A DNA stretch of 64,000 nucleotides, taken from contig JADCGL010000016.1 in NCBI GenBank assembly GCA_020248985.1, forward strand, positions 32,559 to 96,558, in the 5' to 3' direction. The translations under genes were made by a program, and so were the position numbers. Below are positions 53,744 to 63,978 of this stretch, piece after piece. This stretch comes from Telmatospirillum sp. (lineage in GTDB: Bacteria; Pseudomonadota; Alphaproteobacteria; CACIAM-22H2). Position 1 is the stretch's first letter, and each line of letters begins with the position of its first letter. The notes under the pieces are model-generated. The model did not search any database, had not been told where the DNA came from, and saw only the letters and a list, made by a program, of their open reading frames with translations.

Positions 53744-54517
53744 ATGGCCGACACGCCCAAAATCGAAATACGCGGTCTCAAGAAGCGCTTCGGCAGCAAA
53801 GTCGTGCTCGACGGGCTCGATCTCGATGTCGGCAACGGCGAGTCCGTCGTCATCATCGGCGGTTCTGGCACCGGCAAATCCGTGCTGCTCAAATGCATTC
53901 TGGGTTTGCTCGATCCCGAAGCGGGGTCGATCAAGGTCGACGGCCAGGAAGTGATCGGCCTCTCCACGCGCGAGCGCGAACAAGTGAACCGCAAATTCGG
54001 CATGCTGTTCCAGTCGGCGGCGTTGTTCGACTCCTTGTCGGTCTGGGAGAACGTCGCCTTCGGCCTCATCTCGGCGCAAGGCAAGTCAAAGAAAGACGCC
54101 AAACCCATAGCACTCGAGAAACTCGCGCAAGTGGGCCTGCCCGCTCAGGTCGGCGAGCTGCAGCCCTCCGAACTTTCCGGCGGCATGCGCAAGCGCGTGG
54201 GCCTTGCGCGCGCGATCGCGACCCAGCCCGAGATCATCTTTTTCGACGAGCCGACAACCGGCCTCGACCCGATCATGTCCGACGTGATCAACGATCTGAT
54301 CGTCGATTGCGTGCATCGCTTGGGGGCGAGCGCCTTGTCGATCACGCACGACATGGCGAGTGCGCGCAAAATCGCGCATCGCATCGCGATGCTCTACCAG
54401 GGCAAGATCATCTGGCAAGGCCCGGTCGACGACATCGACAAATCGGGCAACGCGCATGTGGACCAGTTCATCCACGGCCGCGCGGAAGGCCCGATCCGCA
54501 TGCAGATCCCGGTCTAG
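53744..54517 (+). CDS. mlaF: MlaF-family phospholipid ABC transporter ATPase
   Basis: 257-residue ATPase partner of MlaE. Walker A is GGSGTGKS (about 37-44), the Q-loop is in MLFQSAALFDSLSVWENVAF, the signature LSGGMRKRVGLARA, Walker B IIFFDEPTTGLDP and the switch His in SITHDMASA. ATG 53744 has AAGGGG six bases upstream; a TTG directly before it is ignored. It lies 11 bases after mlaE. Confidence 0.94.
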   Translation: MADTPKIEIRGLKKRFGSKVVLDGLDLDVGNGESVVIIGGSGTGKSVLLKCILGLLDPEAGSIKVDGQEVIGLSTREREQVNRKFGMLFQSAALFDSLSVWENVAFGLISAQGKSKKDAKPIALEKLAQVGLPAQVGELQPSELSGGMRKRVGLARAIATQPEIIFFDEPTTGLDPIMSDVINDLIVDCVHRLGASALSITHDMASARKIAHRIAMLYQGKIIWQGPVDDIDKSGNAHVDQFIHGRAEGPIRMQIPV

Positions 54518-54525
54518 GCAACACC

Positions 54526-55914
<1,389 letters not shown>

Positions 55915-55934
55915 ACTGGTATTCTGCGCGGGAA

Positions 55935-56609
55935 ATGCTCGATTCGCTTCCCATCAACCTGTTCGACGCGATCGTCCTTGGCGTGGTGCTGCTGTCGGCA
56001 CTGGTCGCGCTGCTGCGCGGCTTCGTCAAGGAAGTGCTAAGCCTTGCCGCCTGGGCCGGTGCCGTGCTCGTCACTTTGTGGGGTTTTTCGCTCGCCCGCC
56101 CCTATTTCCGGACCTTCATCGACAATCAGTTGCTGGCCGACGCCGCCACCTTGGTAGCGCTGTTCATCGTGAGCCTCATCGTTTTTGCGATGGTCGCACA
56201 CGGGGCGTCGGCCCTGGTCCGCCGCTCGCAAAGCCTTACGGCCGTGGACCGGTCGCTCGGCTTCGTATTCGGCATCTTCCGGGGAGCCATTCTGCTGGGC
56301 CTCGGTTGGCTGGCGCTGGCCTGGGCGATCCCCAGCGAAAAGCGGCCGGACTGGATTTTCGAAGCCAAAACTCGGCCTGCGATCGAGCAGGTCGCCGAGT
56401 TTCTGGTCGGCCTCGCCCCGCCCGAATTCCGGGGCCAAGTGCGCACCGCCGGCGAGCAGGCCCAGCGCGGCAGCGACGCCCTGCGCGCACTGCAGCAATT
56501 GCAGCCGAATTCTCCTTCACAGCCTGCCGAAACCGGCTATAAACGCGACGAAGTGCAAGGGCTCGAACAGCTGCTTGACCGCGTCCGACCCGCCGCACCG
56601 AGCCGCTGA
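55935..56609 (+). CDS. cvpA: CvpA family membrane protein
   Basis: A 224-residue inner-membrane protein with four helices in the first 165 residues and a soluble C-terminal tail. It begins LPINLFDAIVLGVVLLSALVALLRGFVKEVLSL (in part), the CvpA signature region. In E. coli cvpA is named for colicin V production and lies next to purF, as here. Its molecular role is unclear. GGGAA precedes the ATG at 55935. Confidence 0.9.
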   Translation: MLDSLPINLFDAIVLGVVLLSALVALLRGFVKEVLSLAAWAGAVLVTLWGFSLARPYFRTFIDNQLLADAATLVALFIVSLIVFAMVAHGASALVRRSQSLTAVDRSLGFVFGIFRGAILLGLGWLALAWAIPSEKRPDWIFEAKTRPAIEQVAEFLVGLAPPEFRGQVRTAGEQAQRGSDALRALQQLQPNSPSQPAETGYKRDEVQGLEQLLDRVRPAAPSR

Positions 56610-56658
56610 ATCCGCAGTCTTTGTGCGGTTGCGATAAAGCAACCGCCTTGGGGGCCGT

Positions 56659-58113
56659 ATGAACGTCTCGACCAATCCGTTTGACGACGACAAGCTCAAA
56701 GAAGAATGCGGAATTTTTGGCATTCTCGGCCACAAGGATGCGGCCGCCCTTGCCGCCCTCGGCCTCCACGCGCTGCAGCATCGCGGCCAGGAAGCCGCCG
56801 GCATCGTCGCCTTCGACGGCGCGCAGTTCCACACCCACCGCGCGGTCGGCCTGGTCGGGGACAATTTCGGCGACGAGAAAATCATCGCGGGCCTGCGCGG
56901 CGACAGCGCCATCGGCCACACGCGCTACGCCACGAGCGGCGGCACGATCCTGCGCAACATCCAGCCGCTGTTCGCCGAGTTCGAGTTCGGCGGTTTCGCG
57001 CTCGGCCACAACGGCAACCTCACGAACGCTGACGCCCTTCGCCGCGGCCTCGTCAAGCGCGGTTCGATCTTCCAATCGACGACCGACACCGAAGTCATCA
57101 TCCATCTGATGGCGCAGGCACAGGGCGATTTCGTCACGCGCCTGATCGCGGCCCTCAACCAGGTCGAAGGTGCGTATTCGCTGACCTGCATCGCCAAGGA
57201 CACGATCATTGCCGTGCGCGATCCGCGCGGCGTGCGCCCGCTGGTGCTCGGCAAGCTCGACGATGCGTGGATCTTCACGTCCGAGACGTGCGCACTCGAC
57301 ATTATCGGCGCGACCTACGTGCGCGATCTCGCGGCCGGCGAAATGGTGATCCTCGACCGCTCGGGCATTCGCTCGCTGATGCCGTTCCGGCCCGAGAAAA
57401 AGCGCTTCTGCGTGTTCGAGTACATCTATTTCGCGCGCCCCGACAGCGTCATGGAGGGCGTATCGGTCTACGAAGCGCGCAAACGCATCGGCGCGGAACT
57501 ATCGCGCGAAAGCGGTGTCGCCGCCGATCTCGTCGTGCCCGTGCCCGACAGCGGCGTGCCGGCAGGCCTCGGCTACGCGCAGGAGTCCGGCATTCCGTTC
57601 GATCTCGGCATCATCCGCAACCACTATGTCGGCCGCACTTTCATCGAGCCTACGGATCACATCCGGCATCTGGGCGTGAAGCTCAAGCACAACGCCAACC
57701 GCGCGGGCCTCACCGGCAAACGCGTTATCCTCGTCGACGATTCGATCGTGCGCGGCACAACGTCGAAGAAGATCGTCGAGATGGTGCGCCAGGCGGGTGC
57801 GACCGAAGTGCATATGCGCATCTCCTCGCCGCCGACGACGCATTCCTGCTTCTTCGGCGTCGACACGCCCGAACGCAGCCAGCTTCTGGCGGCCAACTAC
57901 GACGTGCCGGCCATGGCGAAGCTCATCGGCGTCGACAGCCTCGCTTTCATATCGATGGACGGTCTCTATCGCGCGATGGGCGAGCGCGGCCGCGACAAAG
58001 CGAACCCGCAATTCTGCGACGCATGCTTTTCGGGCGAATATCCGATCCGCCTGACCGACGTCGAAGAGCGCGGCGACCGTCCGGCACAAGCCAGCCTGCT
58101 GGAAATCGCGTGA
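56659..58113 (+). CDS. purF: Amidophosphoribosyltransferase
   Basis: Committed first step of purine synthesis. 484 residues. The N-terminal nucleophile is Cys17 (EECGIFGILG), so a 16-residue propeptide must be cut off. Cys251, Cys397, Cys453 and Cys456 match the four-cysteine iron-sulfur site of the Bacillus-type enzyme. The PRPP loop is VILVDDSIVRGTTS (356-369). The stop overlaps the GTG of the next SDR gene by four bases. Confidence 0.97.
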   Translation: MNVSTNPFDDDKLKEECGIFGILGHKDAAALAALGLHALQHRGQEAAGIVAFDGAQFHTHRAVGLVGDNFGDEKIIAGLRGDSAIGHTRYATSGGTILRNIQPLFAEFEFGGFALGHNGNLTNADALRRGLVKRGSIFQSTTDTEVIIHLMAQAQGDFVTRLIAALNQVEGAYSLTCIAKDTIIAVRDPRGVRPLVLGKLDDAWIFTSETCALDIIGATYVRDLAAGEMVILDRSGIRSLMPFRPEKKRFCVFEYIYFARPDSVMEGVSVYEARKRIGAELSRESGVAADLVVPVPDSGVPAGLGYAQESGIPFDLGIIRNHYVGRTFIEPTDHIRHLGVKLKHNANRAGLTGKRVILVDDSIVRGTTSKKIVEMVRQAGATEVHMRISSPPTTHSCFFGVDTPERSQLLAANYDVPAMAKLIGVDSLAFISMDGLYRAMGERGRDKANPQFCDACFSGEYPIRLTDVEERGDRPAQASLLEIA

Positions 58114-58826
58114 CCAACCAGTTGCGTCTCAAGGGCCGTATCGCCGTCGTCACGGGCGCATCGCGCGGTATTGGGCGCGCGGTTGCCCTGCGTTTCGCCC
58201 AGGAAGGTGCGCATGTTGTGGCGCTGGCACGCACCGTGGGTGCCCTTGAAGAGCTAGACGACGCGATCGTGGCGGCTGGCAGCTCGGCCACACTCGTGCC
58301 GATCGACTTGGCCGAACTCGACCGGCTCGACTCGCTCGGCCCTTCGCTCTACGAGCGATTCGGCAAGGTGGACGTGTTCGTCGCCAATGCGGGCGCCCTC
58401 GGCACGCTGGGGCCGATCACGCACCAGGCGCCCGGCGAATGGGAAGACGTGATGCGCCTCAACGTGCACGCCAATTGGCGGCTCATGCGCACGCTCGAAC
58501 CCGCCTTGCGCCTGTCGGATGCGGGCCGCGCCATTTTCGTGACGTCGGGTGCCGCCAAAGCCAAGCGTGCCTATTGGGGCTCCTATGCCGTGACCAAGGC
58601 CGCCCTCGAAGCGATGGCAACGACCTGGGCGGCCGAACTCGAAACCACCAATATCCGCGTCAATCTTCTGTCGCCGGGCCCGATCGCCACGCGCATGCGC
58701 GCGGCCGCCTTTCCGGGCGAGAATCCCGAGACGTTGCGCAAGCCCGAAGACATTGCGGGCTATTTCGTCGATCTCGCAGCCCCCGACTGCACGCGGCACG
58801 GCGAACTCGTCGAGATCGCGCCATGA
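58110..58826 (+). CDS. SDR-family NAD(P)-dependent oxidoreductase
   Basis: 238-residue classical SDR: TGASRGIGRAVALRF at about 16-30, NAGALG, catalytic Ser in VTSGAAK and YAVTK (Tyr, Lys) around 155. The substrate is unknown. The GTG start at 58110 overlaps the purF stop (GTGA) and its own stop overlaps the VOC gene start (ATGA), so all three are coupled. An SDR often follows purF in alphaproteobacteria. Confidence 0.92.
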   Translation: MTNQLRLKGRIAVVTGASRGIGRAVALRFAQEGAHVVALARTVGALEELDDAIVAAGSSATLVPIDLAELDRLDSLGPSLYERFGKVDVFVANAGALGTLGPITHQAPGEWEDVMRLNVHANWRLMRTLEPALRLSDAGRAIFVTSGAAKAKRAYWGSYAVTKAALEAMATTWAAELETTNIRVNLLSPGPIATRMRAAAFPGENPETLRKPEDIAGYFVDLAAPDCTRHGELVEIAP

Positions 58827-59170
58827 GTGCGGTGGGCCCCATCGAGCTCATTCGCCTGCGCGTGCGCAATCTCGATGCCGCCAAAAAATTCTACGGCGAT
58901 CTTCTGAAACTCACGCTCGTTGCATCCGACGTGCAAATGGCGATTTTCGACACGGGCCAAGCCAAGCTCGTGGTCGAGCAAGGGACTGCCGCCCCATCCT
59001 CGGCCATCGAACTCGGCTTTACGGTTGCGAGCATCGAAGCGGCCGTCGCCGCCGCGATCGCTGCCGACATCAAAATCCTCGCACCGCCCGCGACCGAAGC
59101 CTGGGGCGGTCGCGTTGCCGCAATCGCCGATCCCGACGGCAACCGTCTTTCGTTGATCCAGTATCCTTAA
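58823..59170 (+). CDS. VOC-family (glyoxalase/dioxygenase fold) protein
   Basis: 115-residue protein with the paired beta-alpha-beta-beta-beta modules of the vicinal-oxygen-chelate fold: IELIRLRVRNLDAAKKFYGD at the start and GRVAAIADPDGNRLSLIQYP at the end, with Glu or His positions partly kept (ELGFTV). Specific activity is unknown. Its start overlaps the SDR stop by four bases. Confidence 0.87.
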   Translation: MSAVGPIELIRLRVRNLDAAKKFYGDLLKLTLVASDVQMAIFDTGQAKLVVEQGTAAPSSAIELGFTVASIEAAVAAAIAADIKILAPPATEAWGGRVAAIADPDGNRLSLIQYP

Positions 59171-59195
59171 GCCTTCCAACCGGAGTATCCGAACC

Positions 59196-59702
59196 ATGGC
59201 TCTTTCGATGTACCAAGCAAGCGTGCCTGCCTTCGTGCAGATGCTGACCGCACTCTCGAACATTCTCGACAAGGCTGCCGCCTTCGCGGTCGCCAAGAAG
59301 GTCGATCCGACAGTGCTGCTCAATTCGCGCCTGGCCCCCGACATGTTCCCGCTTACGCGCCAGATCCAGATCGGTGCCGATTTCGCCAAGGGCCCAATGG
59401 CGCGCTTGGCCGGACTTGAAGTGCCGAAATACGACGACAACGAAACCACGATCGACGCCCTCAAGGCGCGCATCGCCAAGACGCTCGACTACGTCAAGAG
59501 CTTCAAGCCCGAGCAGATTGACGGAAGCGAAGCGCGCGCGATCAATCTCACGGTCGGCGGCCAGCCGCTGACGCTGACGGGCCAGGACTATCTCGTCAAT
59601 TTCGCGCTGCCGAACTTCTATTTCCACATCACGACCGCTTACGCGATCCTGCGCCACAACGGCATCGAGATCGGCAAGCGCGACTATATGGGCCGCACCT
59701 AA
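59196..59702 (+). CDS. DUF1993 family protein
   Basis: 168-residue helical protein of the DUF1993 (DinB-like fold) family. It starts MALSMYQASVPAFVQML; typical later parts are RLAPDMFPLTRQIQIGADFAKG and LPNFYFHITTAYAILRHNG. No function is known to me. It begins 25 bases after the VOC gene and ends three bases from the convergent der gene. Confidence 0.85.
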   Translation: MALSMYQASVPAFVQMLTALSNILDKAAAFAVAKKVDPTVLLNSRLAPDMFPLTRQIQIGADFAKGPMARLAGLEVPKYDDNETTIDALKARIAKTLDYVKSFKPEQIDGSEARAINLTVGGQPLTLTGQDYLVNFALPNFYFHITTAYAILRHNGIEIGKRDYMGRT

Positions 59703-59705
59703 GCC

Positions 59706-61079
59706 CTACTCGCGGCTTCGCTTGCTGTCGTAGGGGTTGTTGGACGCGCGCATCTGCAGGCGCACCACAACCCCTTGCAGTCCGAACGTCTCGCGCAGCG
59801 AATTGACGAGATAGCGCTGATAGTCGTCGGGCAGCGACACGAGTTTGTTGCCGAACAGCGCGAAGGTCGGCGGGCGCTGGGCAACTTGGCGCATGAAGCG
59901 CGGCCGCGGGCGCCGCCCTTCGACGATCGGCGGCGGATGTTTCTGGATCACGCCTTCGAGCCAGCGATTGAGCTTCGGCGTCGAGAGATCGGCGTTCCAA
60001 CGATCGTGCATTTCGATCACGGCCGCCATCAGATCGTCGAGCTTGCGGCCTTGCAGCGCCGAAACGGTCGCAAAGATCACGCCCTTGATCTGCGGCAGCG
60101 AAATCTCGAGGCGGTCGCGCAGCTTGCGCAACGCCGCCTGCGGATCGTCGACGAGATCCCATTTGTTGGCGCAGACCACGACCGCCCGGCCCTCTTCGGC
60201 CGCCAGGCGCGCGATCTGCAGATCCTGGTTCTCGAGCATCATCGTCGCGTCGAGCACGAGCACGCACACATGCGCTTCGCGGATGTTGCGGATCGTTTCG
60301 CCCGCCGACATTTTTTCGAGTTTTTCGTCGATGCGCGCGCGGCGGCGCAGGCCCGCCGTGTCGATCAGGCTGAAGCGCCGGCCATTCCATTCGAAAGGGG
60401 TCGCGATCGAATCGCGCGTGGTGCCGGGCTCGGGGCTCGTCAGCATGCGTTCTTGGCCGAGCAAGCGGTTCACGAGCGTGGATTTGCCGACATTGGGCCG
60501 GCCCACGAGGGCCACGCGAATGTCGGGCTTCGCCCCTTCGACCGGTTCGGGCTCGGGCGCGTCGTAGTCTTCGATCGCCTCGGGCGGAGCGAGTGCGCGC
60601 ATCGCCTCGTGCAGATCGGCGAACCCTTCGCCATGCTCCGCCGAAAGCGCAATGGGCTCGCCCAAACCGAGGCCCGCCGCTTCGGCCACGCCGAAGCCCG
60701 TGCGCGCCGCACTCTCGGCCTTGTTGGCGATCACCAAGGTCGGCTTGCCGCTCTTGCGCAGCCAATTGGCGAAATGTTTGTCGTGCGGGGTGAGACCCTC
60801 GCGCGCATCGACCACGAACAGCGCAAGATCGGCATCGGCCACGGCGCGCTGGCTCTGCGCGGTCATGCGCGCGGCCATGGTTTTGGGCGCTGCTTCCTCG
60901 AGCCCGGCCGTGTCGTAGACCGCGAAGCGCAGATCGCCCACGCGCCCGGCTCCTTCGCGTCGGTCGCGCGTAACGCCCGGCGTGTCGTCAACGAGGGCGC
61001 GCTTGCGCCCGATCAAACGATTGAACAGCGTGGACTTGCCGACATTCGGCCGTCCCACGATCGCCACACGCCACGCCAT
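59706..61079 (-). CDS. der: Ribosome-associated GTPase Der (EngA)
   Basis: 457-residue GTPase for 50S assembly with two tandem G domains. Each has GRPNVGKST (about 8-16 and 193-201), a DTxG switch (DTAGLEE, DTAGLRR) and NKxD-type motif (NKAES, NKWDL). A C-terminal KH-like domain follows (about 365-455). It lies 14 bases after bamB, the order usual in proteobacteria. Confidence 0.97.
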   Translation of the reverse strand: MAWRVAIVGRPNVGKSTLFNRLIGRKRALVDDTPGVTRDRREGAGRVGDLRFAVYDTAGLEEAAPKTMAARMTAQSQRAVADADLALFVVDAREGLTPHDKHFANWLRKSGKPTLVIANKAESAARTGFGVAEAAGLGLGEPIALSAEHGEGFADLHEAMRALAPPEAIEDYDAPEPEPVEGAKPDIRVALVGRPNVGKSTLVNRLLGQERMLTSPEPGTTRDSIATPFEWNGRRFSLIDTAGLRRRARIDEKLEKMSAGETIRNIREAHVCVLVLDATMMLENQDLQIARLAAEEGRAVVVCANKWDLVDDPQAALRKLRDRLEISLPQIKGVIFATVSALQGRKLDDLMAAVIEMHDRWNADLSTPKLNRWLEGVIQKHPPPIVEGRRPRPRFMRQVAQRPPTFALFGNKLVSLPDDYQRYLVNSLRETFGLQGVVVRLQMRASNNPYDSKRSRE

Positions 61080-61093
61080 TCAGTGCGGCCTTT

Positions 61094-62413
61094 TCATCGA
61101 AGGGCGACCAAGTCGCCATTGTCCGTCAGAACATAAACCGTGCGGTTGGCCGCGATCGGCGACACTTCGACGCCGTCGGGCATCGACAGTTGCTGGACGA
61201 CGCGGCCCGTGGTCGCGTCGATTGCGACGGCCTTGCTGATCGTGTTGGCGACGAACACGCGCCCGCCGGCAAGAACCGGCGACGTCCACACGATGCGCCC
61301 GCGCTTGCGCCGCTCGTCCGTGTAGCCGCCAAGCGCCGTCACCCATACGACGCGCCCGTCGCGACGCTGCAGGCAGGCGATGTCGCCGTCCACGCCCATC
61401 ACGAACACGTAGTCGCCCGCGATCCAGGGCTGGTTCAGCGAGCCGATCTCCTGCTCCCACACGCGCGTGCCCGAGCGCATGTCGATCGCAACCGTACGCC
61501 CCGACTGGGTCGAGACGATGGCGAGGCCGCGGTCGATGGCAGGCGTGCCGCGAATGTCGGCCATGCCCGAGATCTGGCCTGTGCGGATCACGCCCGAGAG
61601 CGTGTCCGACCACAGAACGCGGCCCGTTTCGGCACGCAGCGCGAACAGTTCGCCCGACGAATAGCCGACGAGCACCGTGCCGCCTTCCACGACGGGGCTG
61701 CTGGCGCCGACGAAGCCGGCCGATTCCGCGATGCCGGTATGGCTCCACAGGCGCCGCCCGGTTTCGGCATCGAGCGCGAAGGTTTGGTTGTCGACGGTCG
61801 AGACGAACACGCGCCCGCCCGCAATGGCCGGACCCGAGCGGCCCGGTGCCGACATCTGGAAGCGCCAAATCTCGCGCCCGCGCTCGACGTCGAGCGCAAT
61901 AAGCTGGCCGTAGCCGGTCGCGAAATAGACGCGATTGCCGGCAACCGAAGCGCCGCCGCCGGAGCCGCCGCCGCTGCGGTCGCGCTCGGGCTCGCTGTCG
62001 AACGTCCAGAGGCGGGAACCGGTTGCGGCATCGATGACCGTCAATTGCGATTCCGCATCGACGGCAAAAATGCGCCCGCCGGCCACGACCGGCACACCCG
62101 TCACACGACCCGACCGGCTGTTGCCGGCCCCGATCGAGGCGCGCCAGGCCGAGCGGAAACCCTCAACCTGGACATTGCCGGTGGACTGGCCCGGCAGGCC
62201 CTGCGGCTGCGGCCATTCGCGCAGATCGACGGCCGGCGGCAGCTGTATGGTTTGGCCCGCAAGGCGCTCGTCAGGCTCGAGCTTGCGGTCGATCGCCAGC
62301 ACAGGTACGCGTTCGCCCGGCAACGGCCGTTTGTAGCTGCCGCCGAGCCAGTCGCAGCCGCCCGCCAGCACGCCAACGGCTGCCAACAGAATCCATGTTT
62401 TGCGGATCGCCAT
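61094..62413 (-). CDS. bamB: Outer-membrane assembly factor BamB (PQQ-repeat lipoprotein)
   Basis: 439-residue lipoprotein with signal peptide and lipobox LAGGC (Cys20). The mature part is an eight-bladed beta-propeller with repeated WxFD and AxDxxTG-type blade motifs, such as AIDATTGRVV and ALDAETGRRLW. BamB helps the BAM complex fold outer-membrane proteins. The ATG at 62413 opens the signal peptide. It lies between a YfgM-like gene and der, a conserved order. Confidence 0.94.
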   Translation of the reverse strand: MAIRKTWILLAAVGVLAGGCDWLGGSYKRPLPGERVPVLAIDRKLEPDERLAGQTIQLPPAVDLREWPQPQGLPGQSTGNVQVEGFRSAWRASIGAGNSRSGRVTGVPVVAGGRIFAVDAESQLTVIDAATGSRLWTFDSEPERDRSGGGSGGGASVAGNRVYFATGYGQLIALDVERGREIWRFQMSAPGRSGPAIAGGRVFVSTVDNQTFALDAETGRRLWSHTGIAESAGFVGASSPVVEGGTVLVGYSSGELFALRAETGRVLWSDTLSGVIRTGQISGMADIRGTPAIDRGLAIVSTQSGRTVAIDMRSGTRVWEQEIGSLNQPWIAGDYVFVMGVDGDIACLQRRDGRVVWVTALGGYTDERRKRGRIVWTSPVLAGGRVFVANTISKAVAIDATTGRVVQQLSMPDGVEVSPIAANRTVYVLTDNGDLVALR

Positions 62414-62427
62414 GCGCTTGCTGTGGC

Positions 62428-63069
62428 TCAACCGTCGAGGGCGGCCAGCATTTCGCTGGCGCGCTGGCGCAGGCCCGCTGGGGCCGCAAGATCGTCCGCC
62501 AGCTGGCGATAGAGTTCTGCCGCACGCCCGCGGTCGCCCGCGCGCAGATGCGCCAGCGCTTCGATCTCGCGCGCCGCATGGCGCCACGGGCCCGTCGACG
62601 TCTGCAAGGCTTGCACTGCGCGCACGGCATCGCCCGGGCTCGCCGTATCGACCGCCAGCAGAGTTGCAACCAATGTCGCCGCATCGCGCAGCTGTGCGTC
62701 GAACGCTGCGTCGGCCGCGATCGCGCGATATTGGGCGACGGCTTCGGCCGGATCGCTCCCCGAGGCCGCGAGCGACGCCGCCTTGAAGCGCGCCAAGGCC
62801 GCATAACCTGCCTGCCCGTCGCGCGCGATCGCGCGCAGCTCGGCGACGGCGCGCGTCGCGTCTTCCGTCCCAAGGCGCGCGGCTTCGGCGAAGCGCAAAG
62901 CGTCGGCCTCGGTGCGCTTGCGCGAATAGTCCTGCCACAGCACGTACCCGGCCGTCGCCAGCACGATGGCGACCGCTACGCTGCCGAGCAGCGGGGCGAA
63001 CTTCTTCCACAGCTTCAGCGCGCGCTCGCGCCGCAGATCTTCGCTGACTTCGTCAAAAACGTCGGCCAC
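62428..63069 (-). CDS. YfgM-like tetratricopeptide membrane protein
   Basis: 213-residue protein with a cytoplasmic N terminus (MADVFDEVSEDLRRERALKLWKK, in part), one membrane helix (about 28-46) and a periplasmic TPR-like domain. It matches the TPR_21/DUF2133 family of YfgM, an ancillary factor near the SecYEG translocon. First gene of the YfgM-bamB-der group, 14 bases before bamB. Confidence 0.9.
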   Translation of the reverse strand: MADVFDEVSEDLRRERALKLWKKFAPLLGSVAVAIVLATAGYVLWQDYSRKRTEADALRFAEAARLGTEDATRAVAELRAIARDGQAGYAALARFKAASLAASGSDPAEAVAQYRAIAADAAFDAQLRDAATLVATLLAVDTASPGDAVRAVQALQTSTGPWRHAAREIEALAHLRAGDRGRAAELYRQLADDLAAPAGLRQRASEMLAALDG

Positions 63070-63140
63070 GGTGCCTCGATCCGGAAAGTTCCAAAAAGCG
63101 CGCCAAACTAGCGGGTTCCGCGGTTCGGCGCAAATCGCGT

Positions 63141-63356
63141 TTAGCGTGAAGCCTTGAGTGCTTCAAGCCGCTCGAAAGCATGGATATAGGGCTCCATATT
63201 CACGCGTCGCTCGACAGCGGCAGCCCCGCCCATGGTGGTAAGCGACATCTCCAACGCCTTGAGAAGAAGTTCCGCACATTCGAGCGCGCCGGCATCGCAT
63301 GCCTGGTCGAATGCCAGCAGAATCTTGTCGCTCAGGCGTCGCGTGTAAACCGTCAT
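63141..63356 (-). CDS. Conserved 71-residue hypothetical protein
   Basis: Small helical protein (MTVYTRRLSDKILLAF onward, then ALECAELLLKALEMSLTTMGG). I recognise similar small proteins in alphaproteobacteria next to cold-shock genes but no function. The helix-loop-helix of 71 residues resembles half a TPR pair. GGGGA stands before the ATG at 63356. It lies 46 bases after the cold-shock gene, on the same strand. Confidence 0.7.
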   Translation of the reverse strand: MTVYTRRLSDKILLAFDQACDAGALECAELLLKALEMSLTTMGGAAAVERRVNMEPYIHAFERLEALKASR

Positions 63357-63402
63357 CCAGATCCCCGTTTGGGAACCAAGATGACGGTTCGAACGCAACC
63401 TG

Positions 63403-63978
63403 TCAAAGCAGGCGGATGTAGCGCGCCTCGCGCCCGCGCGGCGTGACCACGTACGACGTGCGCACCGGCTGGTCGGTATCGACCGACGGCACGCCCGAAC
63501 GGCGCAAGACCGCCGCATTCACGAACACATCCTTGCCGCCGTCGTTGGCGACGACGAAGCCGTAGCCTTTTTCGGGTGAATACCACTTCACACGGCCCTC
63601 GACGTCGATGGCACCGGCGAGATCGACATCGTCGCGCTCGCGGAAGCTCCCGCCGCCGCCGGGCCCGCGCGGCGGACGCGGCCCGCGCGGACCGCCGGGC
63701 CCTGCCCCCGGGCCGCCGGCGCCGCCGCCCGTCCCTGCACGCCCGTCGACCTCGTGGACGCGCATGACCTGCGGTCCCTTTTTGCCGGGACCAACCTCGC
63801 ACTTGATCTTGGCTCCTTCGGCCGGCGGCGGGAGGCCCGCCTGCTCAAGCGCTGCCGCGTGCAAAAACACGTCGGGCGAACCGTCGGTGGGGGCAATGAA
63901 GCCGAAGCCTTTTGTGGTGTTGAACCATTTGACGACCGCTTCGATGGTCTTGGTCGGGCCGGAATTGAACGGAGGCAT
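63403..63978 (-). CDS. Two-domain cold-shock protein
   Basis: 191-residue RNA-binding protein with two cold-shock domains. The first (about 12-75) has VVKWFNTTKGFGFI and DVFLHAAAL; the second (about 120-190) has VKWYSPEKGYGFVV and DVFVNAAVL. A Gly/Pro/Arg-rich linker (about 78-112) joins them. Such double CSD proteins are common in alphaproteobacteria. The ATG at 63976-63978 is used; AGGAG lies rather far upstream. Expression may be cold- or stress-regulated. Confidence 0.93.
   Translation of the reverse strand: MPPFNSGPTKTIEAVVKWFNTTKGFGFIAPTDGSPDVFLHAAALEQAGLPPPAEGAKIKCEVGPGKKGPQVMRVHEVDGRAGTGGGAGGPGAGPGGPRGPRPPRGPGGGGSFRERDDVDLAGAIDVEGRVKWYSPEKGYGFVVANDGGKDVFVNAAVLRRSGVPSVDTDQPVRTSYVVTPRGREARYIRLL

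Noticed and set aside
63590..63760. Direct-repeat or CRISPR-like array
   Set aside because: The repetition is GC-rich Gly/Pro/Arg codons of the linker in the cold-shock protein; there are no spaced identical repeats. No CRISPR array is seen elsewhere.
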